DNA of 6,180 bases, taken from contig DGIK01000051.1 of the NCBI GenBank assembly GCA_002393195.1, positions 1 through 6,180 on the forward strand, read 5' to 3'. Position numbers and translations under genes: made by a program. The notes beneath the pieces were generated by a model. The model did not search any database. It was not told the DNA's origin and saw only the letters and a program-made list of their open reading frames with translations. Each line of letters starts with the position of its first letter. Position 1 is the stretch's first letter. Shown one piece after another: positions 1 to 5,266 of the stretch. The stretch is from Bacteroidales bacterium UBA3824. GTDB lineage: Bacteria > Bacteroidota > Bacteroidia > Bacteroidales > UBA3824.

Positions 1-172
1 CCTCGGTGCCAAACTTTTCGGTCAAATATGCCGACAAGTGAGTATTAACGAACCTCTGCACGGGAGGACACGCCAAAAAAAGAGTGAGCACCACAGCCAA
101 CACCAACGGCAGCAGCACCACACCAATCAAAACGCGCTTGGCGTACTTTTTCCTATCTATTTTTTTCTCCAA
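1..172 (-). CDS. tamB: TamB-like translocation/assembly protein, N-terminal fragment
   Basis: Seen: reading the minus strand from 172 gives 57 codons open to the window edge. They encode a basic N-terminus (LEKKIDRKKYAKR), one hydrophobic segment at about residues 14-34, then CPPVQRFVNTHLSAYLTEKFGTE split as a short PPVQ motif, a helix and a TGT-like FGTE. An N-terminal anchor followed by PPVQ, a helix and a GT turn is typical of Bacteroidetes TamB-domain proteins. These are long inner-membrane-anchored, AsmA-like proteins that span the periplasm and help move proteins or lipids to the outer membrane. The start must be TTG at 170-172: an in-frame TAG lies three codons upstream, and no ATG follows before the edge. 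The gene is divergent from the plus-strand cluster. I found no convincing minus-strand promoter. The identification rests on the N-terminus alone; another AsmA-like or anchored envelope protein is possible. Confidence 0.68.
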   Translation of the reverse strand, partial: MEKKIDRKKYAKRVLIGVVLLPLVLAVVLTLFLACPPVQRFVNTHLSAYLTEKFGTE

Positions 173-258
173 TGAGGACTAATGAAATTTTTTTTCAAAA
201 CAAAGTACAAAGAAACACAATTTTTACGTTATAATTGCAGAAAAAAGTGAAAAAAATG

Positions 259-290
259 TTTGGTAGGTTCAAAAAAATTTCGTAATATTG
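259..290 (+). promoter_or_regulatory. Bacteroidetes-type promoter for the secreted-protein/flotillin cluster
   Basis: Seen: TTTG at 259-262 and TAATATTG at 283-290, separated by 20 nt. The Bacteroidetes primary sigma factor consensus is TTTG, 19-21 nt, TAnnTTTG, so only one defined base differs. Transcription would start near 297 and give a leader of about 87 nt before the ATG at 384. The leader is extremely A/T-rich, with a TAAATAAATAAAA stretch just before the gene, as is common for Bacteroidetes genes that lack Shine-Dalgarno sequences. Start point and strength are inferred. Confidence 0.6.
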
Positions 291-383
291 TGCAAATTTT
301 TATTGGAAAATTTTTTAACCGACACAAAATCAATCTGTTTATACAACAAAACTATATTATAAATAAATAAAACCAACGCGATT

Positions 384-797
384 ATGAAAAAAGTATTTGG
401 ACTTCTGGCACTTATGCTCGCACTCAGCATTACATGTGCAGCACAGATTGAAGAAGAAGAGGCGCAGCTTTTCGGCTACACCCGCAGCATGTCCGAGAGC
501 AAGATGCTCAATATTGGCAAGATTGGCAAGGACGTTATCACCAAGGAGATTGTGATTGAGAACGCCAAACCCAACAGCATGAAGATTATCGGCTTCATTC
601 TTCCCACAGGCATCTCTGCAATGTCTATGCAGAAGAACATTGAGGATTTCGGCAGGGGCCGCGTGAAGATTACAATCGATCCTTCCATCGCCGACAGCAT
701 CAGCGACGAGGTAATCATCATCAACGTCGTTTACCTCGACCGCAAGGGCAAAGAGGTAGAGCTCGCACAGCTCCCCTACAAGCTCGTAGCAGAATAG
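384..797 (+). CDS. Small exported protein of unknown function, possible Ig-like (DUF1573-like) fold
   Basis: The product is 137 residues. Residues 1-20 form a signal peptide: MKK, a hydrophobic core, and AA before Q21, the A|Q cleavage style common in Bacteroidetes. Cys18 follows S-I-T, a poor lipobox, so a lipoprotein is unlikely. The mature protein begins with an acidic stretch (EEEE). The remainder (about 51-135) looks all-beta: a strand with IVIENAKP, then KIIGFILP, a central segment, RVKITIDP, EVIIINVVYLD and a closing strand. This order resembles DUF1573-type Ig-like domains, which carry a strand ending in N, a V-x-x-C-G-C turn and a PGE-type loop. The cysteines and the PGE loop are absent here, so the link is only a guess. 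It is first in the cluster leading to an NfeD-like protein and a flotillin, 108 nt upstream of the former. A periplasmic or surface location is likely; function is unknown. Confidence 0.85.
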   Translation: MKKVFGLLALMLALSITCAAQIEEEEAQLFGYTRSMSESKMLNIGKIGKDVITKEIVIENAKPNSMKIIGFILPTGISAMSMQKNIEDFGRGRVKITIDPSIADSISDEVIIINVVYLDRKGKEVELAQLPYKLVAE

Positions 798-798
798 C

Positions 799-861
799 TG
801 GAGTGCAGGCTTCCTGCCTGCCCCACACAATGTCATGGAGTGCAGACGGCTCGCCTGCCCC
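799..861 (+). repeat. Two copies of a 26-nt hairpin-forming intergenic repeat
   Basis: Copy 1 is at 799-824 and copy 2 at 836-861, 11 nt apart. Both begin TGGAGTGCAG and end GCCTGCCCC, and 21 of 26 positions agree. Each folds on itself. Copy 1 pairs GCAGGC with GCCTGC around a 5-nt loop. Copy 2 pairs GCAG-A-CG with CG-C-CTGC around a 3-nt loop, with one A-C mismatch. In both, the flanking GGAG and CCC can extend the stem with two bulged bases. No T-run follows, so these are not standard intrinsic terminators. They begin right after the stop of the secreted-protein gene. They resemble REP-type extragenic palindromes and could damp read-through or stabilise the upstream mRNA end; that role is inferred. 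Confidence 0.75.
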
Positions 862-905
862 TCCCCTAACCCCTTAACAAATAACTACAAGAAAGAAGCA
901 GAAAA

Positions 906-1547
906 ATGGACAACTTTGGTACATGGTGGGAAAGTTTGAGCGGCATATACCGCTTCTTCTGGTCTGCGAGTATCATCACCTCGGTAATATTTGTAGTAAT
1001 GGTGATACTTAGCGTCATAGGCGGCGACAGCGATGCCGACGCAGATTTTGACGGCGACGGCGACGCAGGAGGCGATGCCGACATGGGCGGCGGAATGATG
1101 TCGTATATCCTGAGTTTCAAGACGTTGATGGCATTTTTGCTTGGAGCGTCGTGGACTGGTCTTTCCGCACTGTATCAAGGATGGTCGATATTTGCCATCG
1201 CGCTCGTCAGTGTATTATCAGGCATACTGATGATGGCGCTGATGGCTTTTTTGTTGTCGATGTTTGTAAAATTGCAGCACGACTCCACACTCGAAATGTC
1301 CAATACAATAGGCGCATCGGGCGTGGCATACGTAACAATCCCTGCAAATGGCGGCACGGGCGGACAAGTGGAAATCCTCGTCAACAATTCGTACAAGACC
1401 TTCGAGGCTATCACCGACGAAGCCACGCCAATAGCCACAGAAGAACCGATTGTTGTAGCTGACCTCCTTGAAGGCAACGTGTTGCTTGTAAGGAGAGCCA
1501 AGGCTATCGACGGCGCAGAACAGGAGCAACAATTGTCATGGGAATAA
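906..1547 (+). CDS. NfeD/YqiJ-like membrane protein with C-terminal OB-type domain
   Basis: The product is 213 residues. Residues 1-19 are a short aromatic N-terminus. Helix 1 is at about 20-39. A loop at 40-66 contains nine aspartates within residues 41-59, mostly as alternating D-x-D with glycines. Helix 2 is at about 67-90 and helix 3 at about 94-121. The C-terminal part (about 130-198) has the short-strand pattern of the NfeD OB-fold: NTIGASGVAYVTIP, a glycine turn (GGTGG), QVEILVNNSYKTFEAIT, IATEEPIVVADLLEGNVLLVRR. NfeD-family and YqiJ-type proteins are encoded next to flotillins and are thought to act with them at membrane microdomains, and the flotillin gene here begins 53 nt downstream without a visible promoter between. 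Acidic loops between the helices occur in other YqiJ-type proteins as I recall them. The ATG at 906 precedes helix 1 sensibly. No protease domain is present, so this is the short NfeD form. Confidence 0.85.
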   Translation: MDNFGTWWESLSGIYRFFWSASIITSVIFVVMVILSVIGGDSDADADFDGDGDAGGDADMGGGMMSYILSFKTLMAFLLGASWTGLSALYQGWSIFAIALVSVLSGILMMALMAFLLSMFVKLQHDSTLEMSNTIGASGVAYVTIPANGGTGGQVEILVNNSYKTFEAITDEATPIATEEPIVVADLLEGNVLLVRRAKAIDGAEQEQQLSWE

Positions 1548-1600
1548 TCACCCATAATAATAACCATCATCAAAAATCATAATCTAAACCTATTAAGAAT

Positions 1601-3091
1601 ATGGAAACACTATTCGTATTTATCATCATCGCGGTAGTAATTACTGTAGTGATAATCTCTTGGTTTGTAAAGAGATACAAAAGATGCCCCTCCGACAAGA
1701 TACTTGTTGTATTTGGCAAGGTGGGCAAGAATCAGACCGGCGACCGCACAGCCAAATGTATCCACGGCGGCGCGGCATTCGTATGGCCTATCATTCAGGA
1801 CTTCGACTACCTCGACCTCACCCCCATTCCAATCACGGTCGATCTTAAGAACGCGCTCTCTAAACAGAACATCCGCGTCAACGTACCATGCCGCTTCATG
1901 GTCGGCATCAGCACCGAGCCGGGCGTAATGACCAACGCAGCAGAGCGTCTCCTCGGCCTCAACCTCAAGACCATCCACGACCTCGCATCCGACATCATCA
2001 TCGGTCAGCTCCGCGTCGTGATTGCCACGATGCAGATTGAGGAAATCAACAGCGACCGCGAAAAATTCCTCGTGAACGTTTCGGGCGCAGTTGAGCACGA
2101 ATTGAAGAAGATTGGTCTTAAACTCATCAACGTAAACGTAACCGACATCACCGACGAAAACGGCTACATCGACGCACTCGGCAAGGAAGCCACCGCCGGC
2201 GCAAAGAACGACGCACTCCGCATGGTGGCAGAAAAGGAGAAGGAAGGCGCAATCGGTCAGGCAAACGCCCGCAAGGAACAGCGCATCCAAGTAGCCGCTG
2301 CAAACTCAGAAGCACAGATTGGTGAAGCCGACGCCCAGATGAAACAGCGTATCCAAGTTGCAAAAGCCGACTCCGAGGCTGTCGAAGGCGAAAACAACGC
2401 AAAAATCACGGTTGCAAACTCCAACGCCGACCGCCGTAAGGCTGAGGCAGAGGCAGAGAGGATAGCGATGTCGGCGGAGAAAATCAACGAAGCCGAGACA
2501 CTCCGCGCATCCTACGAGGCACAGAAAAACGCCGAGCTTGCCCGTGCCGAGAAGAAAAAGGCAACACAGGCTGCCGACGTCATCGTCCCCGCAGAAATCG
2601 ACAAACGACGCATCGAAATCGAGGCTGAAGCCGAGGCAGAGCGCATCCGCCGCATCGCCAAAGGTAACGCCGACTCCATCTACTACGAGATGGAAGCCAA
2701 GGCAAAAGGTATGATGGAGATGTTGCAGAAACAGGCAGAAGGTTTCAACTCACTCGTTCGTTCAGCCGGCAACAACCCCAACGACGCCGTGAAGATGATG
2801 ATTGCCGACAAAATCACCGAAATCGTCAAGATGCAGACCGAAGCCGTACAGAACCTCAAGATTGACAAGGTAACGGTTTGGGATTCGATGAGCGGCGGCA
2901 AATCGAGCACTGCAAACTTCCTCTCAGGAATGTTGGGCAGCCTTCCCCCGCTCAACGACATCTTCAAGAGCGCAGGTCTCGAACTCCCCGACTACCTCAA
3001 GGGCAAAAAGACCGACGAGCCCGCACCCAAAGCCGAGGATACCACCGAGGCAACAGTAGTAAACGAAGAAGAAGCCCCAAAAGCAGAATAA
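1601..3091 (+). CDS. Flotillin family (SPFH/band 7) membrane scaffold protein
   Basis: The product is 496 residues, normal for bacterial flotillins. Residues 4-23 form a single N-terminal membrane segment followed by basic KRYKR. The SPFH/band 7 domain is at about 30-190 (DKILVVFGKVG, the GGAAFVWPIIQDFDYLDLTPI motif region at 56-76, VNVPCRFMVGIS, and IGLKLINVNVTDITD at 171-185). A long Ala/Glu/Lys/Arg coiled coil follows at about 195-380, typical of the flotillin EA-repeat region. A C-terminal helical domain lies at about 380-468 and an acidic Pro/Ala/Lys/Glu tail at 469-496. Flotillins assemble into oligomers at the cytoplasmic membrane face and mark detergent-resistant membrane patches. The gene lies downstream of the NfeD-like gene, as in E. 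coli yqiJ-yqiK, and ends before a strong terminator, so it is probably last in its transcript. The coiled coil holds a short internal repeat (residues 229-277). The call is secure; the cargo is unknown. Confidence 0.96.
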   Translation: METLFVFIIIAVVITVVIISWFVKRYKRCPSDKILVVFGKVGKNQTGDRTAKCIHGGAAFVWPIIQDFDYLDLTPIPITVDLKNALSKQNIRVNVPCRFMVGISTEPGVMTNAAERLLGLNLKTIHDLASDIIIGQLRVVIATMQIEEINSDREKFLVNVSGAVEHELKKIGLKLINVNVTDITDENGYIDALGKEATAGAKNDALRMVAEKEKEGAIGQANARKEQRIQVAAANSEAQIGEADAQMKQRIQVAKADSEAVEGENNAKITVANSNADRRKAEAEAERIAMSAEKINEAETLRASYEAQKNAELARAEKKKATQAADVIVPAEIDKRRIEIEAEAEAERIRRIAKGNADSIYYEMEAKAKGMMEMLQKQAEGFNSLVRSAGNNPNDAVKMMIADKITEIVKMQTEAVQNLKIDKVTVWDSMSGGKSSTANFLSGMLGSLPPLNDIFKSAGLELPDYLKGKKTDEPAPKAEDTTEATVVNEEEAPKAE

Positions 3092-3115
3092 TCCCACATC
3101 ACACCTTATAAATAT

Positions 3116-3161
3116 AAGAAGGCCGGTAGGTAAAGTTTGATTTACCTACCAGCCTTCTTTT
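3116..3161 (+). terminator. Intrinsic terminator after the flotillin gene
   Basis: The left arm 3116-3134 pairs with the right arm 3141-3159: 18 base pairs with a single C-A mismatch (3124/3151) around the 6-nt loop GTTTGA. The right arm ends CTTCTTTT, giving a short U-rich tail. It begins 24 nt after the flotillin stop codon and separates the flotillin cluster from the chemoreceptor gene. Confidence 0.85.
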
Positions 3162-3200
3162 GCAAAAAATAACTATCAAAAGCGATTTTTTTATACAAAA

Positions 3201-3214
3201 TGCAAAATTTTGCA
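3201..3214. repeat. Perfect 14-bp palindrome upstream of the chemoreceptor promoter
   Basis: TGCAAAATTTTGCA reads identically on both strands. It lies 32 nt before the -7 element of the chemoreceptor gene, just upstream of where a -33 element would sit. It could be a dimeric regulator site, but in this A/T-rich spacer a chance palindrome is possible. No T-run terminator structure is associated with it. Confidence 0.4.
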
Positions 3215-3246
3215 CGATTTTAGCAACAAGCATACAAAATAATTTT

Positions 3247-3254
3247 TATATTTG
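3247..3254 (+). promoter_or_regulatory. Promoter -7 element for the chemoreceptor gene
   Basis: TATATTTG matches the Bacteroidetes -7 consensus TAnnTTTG at every defined base. A good TTTG at 19-21 nt upstream is missing (that stretch reads AGCAAC), so the -33 contact is weak. The predicted start near 3261 would give a leader of about 40 nt before the ATG at 3302. The gene therefore appears to be transcribed apart from the flotillin cluster. A weak -33 box fits low or activator-assisted expression, which is inference. Confidence 0.55.
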
Positions 3255-3301
3255 TGTTTTGAAAAACAATTATACATAGGAAAACCAAAATCTAATATCA
3301 C

Positions 3302-5107
3302 ATGAGCAAGACGACAACGATACAAGGCAAAATACTGCACAGGATCATTCCAGCTGTTGCGATTATAATGATACTATTCACAATCACCACAACTTGGAAG
3401 CAAAACAACGAGCAGCAAGAAAGCATGGAAAAGCACCAGGAGGAGCTTGCCGAAAGGGTTTCGATGGAAGTAGCCACCAAAATCGAAAACCTCCGCATAG
3501 AACTCCAATGGAGCGCAAGTCAAAAAGCCATACAGAGCATGGACCCCGAACAATACGACGAAGTACTCGCGCAGTTTTTCAAAGACAACATCGACGACTT
3601 CGCCCTGATGTTTGTGGCGCATCCCGACGGCACATACTACGTCGCCAACAAGGGATTCCAAAAAGCCACGCTCACCGACCGCAAATATTTTGTAGAAGTA
3701 ATGCGCGACCACAAGGAATTTGCCATGACAAGCCCCGACGTGTCCAAATCCACCGGCGAAATGAAATATACACTCGCCGTGCCAATCAAAAACACATCAG
3801 GAGCTGTTGTAGGCGTACTTGCCGCCAATATCAAGCTATCGACGCTCTCCGACATCATATCGTCGGTAAAATCCAACGACAATACCATCCACGTAATGTG
3901 CGACGAAAAAGCCAACATCATCGCCTCCAAAGACCCAGCACAAGTGATGAAAGCCAACCTCACCGACGGCACGATAAAAAATTTTGAAGGCATCGAGGAC
4001 ATCGGCACCGCCATCAAAACAAAAAAATCAATCACCAAATACATCAAAGACAAAACATCCGACAACCACTACTACGCCATGAACTACCAGCTGAAAAACA
4101 CTCCTGGTTGGTATTTAGTATCGGCAGTGAGCGACGAAGAAATCAAAGCAACGATGATGGAAGTAATAATTTCTATGATTATCTTCACAATAGTGGTAGT
4201 GGCTATCATATTCTTCATCATCAACATAACCCTTACAAGGCAACTCACCATGCCCCTCGGTGAACTCTCAAAATCCATCAAGGGTCTTACCGACGGCTAC
4301 CTCAACCAATCGTTTAGCCACGAATCAAGCGACGAAATAGGACAGATGACCAAAGATATGCGCAATATGTGCGAAAAACTCACTGAAATCGTCAAGACAA
4401 TCAAGGTAAGCGCCGACACAATGGCAATGTCGAGCTATATGGTCAAAGAATCGTCCAAACAACTTTCTGACGGCACGTCATCACAAGCGTCGAGCATCGA
4501 GGAACTCTCTGCCACGATGGAGGAGATGAGCAGCAACATTGAGCAAAACACCCACAACGCCGAGATTACAAGCAAAGTATCGGAAGAAGCCGCCCAAAAA
4601 TTTAATGAGGTAGTCGTCAACATTAACAACGTGCTGAAAACCAACCGCGAAATCTCCGAAAAGATTTCCATCATCAACGACGTCGCCTACCAGACCAACA
4701 TACTCGCGCTCAACGCCGCTGTAGAAGCCGCACGCGCCGGCGAATCTGGCAAGGGTTTTGCAGTAGTAGCGAGCGAGGTACGCAAACTCGCCGAAAACTC
4801 CAAACGCGCCGCCGATGCCATCGTAGAAGTAACACGTCAAGGCCTCAACAATTCGATGGCTGCCAACGAGGTAATGCAGGACACGTTGCCAAGAGTAAAA
4901 AACACATCCACTCTCGTCAACGAAATAGCAACAGCAAGCGTGGAGCAAAACACCGGCGCAATGCAAATAAACGAAGTAATACAACGCCTCAACAACGTGG
5001 TGCAGATCAACGCAGAATCTGCGGCAAGGCTTTCACAAAACGCGGACGAACTATCAATACAAGCCGACAACCTGCGCAACGCAACCGACTTCTTCAAAGA
5101 CGAATAG
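3302..5107 (+). CDS. Methyl-accepting chemotaxis protein with periplasmic dCache sensor
   Basis: The product is 601 residues. Helix 1 is at about 14-31 and helix 2 at about 285-309, enclosing a periplasmic sensor of about 250 residues. The sensor looks like a double Cache domain: [52 protein letters not shown], and a second lobe ending [15 protein letters not shown] follows at about 310-362 (Pro318, DEIG at 344-347). The signalling domain at about 370-590 has the conserved hairpin tip [20 protein letters not shown] then [20 protein letters not shown] (457-496). Matches to the methylation consensus are seen at E400/E401, E407/E408 and E548/Q549. The chain stops at 601 without the NWETF-type tether for CheR/CheB. 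Such receptors control CheA through CheW. The ligand cannot be read: the aromatic pattern after the DRKYF motif is not clearly the amino-acid-binding one. No other che gene is nearby. Confidence 0.97.
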   Translation: MSKTTTIQGKILHRIIPAVAIIMILFTITTTWKQNNEQQESMEKHQEELAERVSMEVATKIENLRIELQWSASQKAIQSMDPEQYDEVLAQFFKDNIDDFALMFVAHPDGTYYVANKGFQKATLTDRKYFVEVMRDHKEFAMTSPDVSKSTGEMKYTLAVPIKNTSGAVVGVLAANIKLSTLSDIISSVKSNDNTIHVMCDEKANIIASKDPAQVMKANLTDGTIKNFEGIEDIGTAIKTKKSITKYIKDKTSDNHYYAMNYQLKNTPGWYLVSAVSDEEIKATMMEVIISMIIFTIVVVAIIFFIINITLTRQLTMPLGELSKSIKGLTDGYLNQSFSHESSDEIGQMTKDMRNMCEKLTEIVKTIKVSADTMAMSSYMVKESSKQLSDGTSSQASSIEELSATMEEMSSNIEQNTHNAEITSKVSEEAAQKFNEVVVNINNVLKTNREISEKISIINDVAYQTNILALNAAVEAARAGESGKGFAVVASEVRKLAENSKRAADAIVEVTRQGLNNSMAANEVMQDTLPRVKNTSTLVNEIATASVEQNTGAMQINEVIQRLNNVVQINAESAARLSQNADELSIQADNLRNATDFFKDE

Positions 5108-5162
5108 ACAATTGTGCAAAAACAACATTAGAACCTTATTTTGTTTTTTAGTTTGTGTAAAA

Positions 5163-5204
5163 GAAAAAGCCGACAACACCCAAAAGTGTATTGCCGGCTT
5201 TTTC
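5163..5204. terminator. Shared bidirectional terminator of the chemoreceptor and asnS genes
   Basis: GAAAAAGCCG (5163-5172) pairs with CGGCTTTTTC (5195-5204). The stem continues past an A-C mismatch (5173/5194) with CAA/TTG and, after a 2-nt bulge, CAC/GTG, closing on the 6-nt loop CCAAAA. An A-run on the left and a T-run on the right make it work on both strands. It lies between two convergent genes, 55 nt past the chemoreceptor stop and about 62 nt past the asnS stop. Confidence 0.85.
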
Positions 5205-5263
5205 AATTATTCAGCTATTTCAATAATTTCAGTAACTTCAATTACTTCAATTATTTCAATCAC
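5202..5263 (-). repeat. 9-nt tandem repeat in the asnS 3' region
   Basis: Six consecutive 9-nt units occupy 5210-5263, and a seventh overlapping by 1 nt begins at 5202. The plus-strand consensus is TTCAATTAT. TTCA is invariant and the other five positions vary. On the minus strand the six units are in the asnS reading frame, directly after its double stop TAATAA. They read GTG, then a three-codon pattern ending in GAA (x-I/T/A-E), up to a TAA overlapping the terminator arm. The block overlaps the last bases of the terminator stem. Confidence 0.8.
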
Positions 5264-5266
5264 TTA

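Noticed and set aside
182..250. 22-codon plus-strand frame (ATG at 182) giving a basic, Phe/Lys-rich peptide
   Set aside because: It lies upstream of the identified promoter, in A/T-rich divergent DNA with no leader or conservation signal; most likely chance.
357..836. Minus-strand frame of 159 codons opposite the small exported protein
   Set aside because: The plus-strand frame has a signal peptide, promoter and proper leader. The antisense frame runs into the hairpin repeats and has no family resemblance.
799..861. Hairpins considered as a rho-independent terminator of the first gene
   Set aside because: The stems are interrupted and are followed by CCCC/ACAC or CCCC/TCCC rather than a T-run.
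1610..2290. Minus-strand frame of 226 codons inside the flotillin gene
   Set aside because: Antisense shadow of the SPFH and coiled-coil region; Cys/Val/Asp-rich composition without domain logic.
4021..4027. Run of seven A bases inside the chemoreceptor gene as a phase-variation tract
   Set aside because: The frame is intact through it, and short A runs are common in this A/T-rich genome; no sign of an on/off switch.
288..5120. Shared ATTGTGCAAA-type decamer in the first intergenic region (about 287-296) and after the chemoreceptor stop (5111-5120)
   Set aside because: Two isolated copies in A/T-rich spacers with no symmetry or common position relative to genes; expected by chance.
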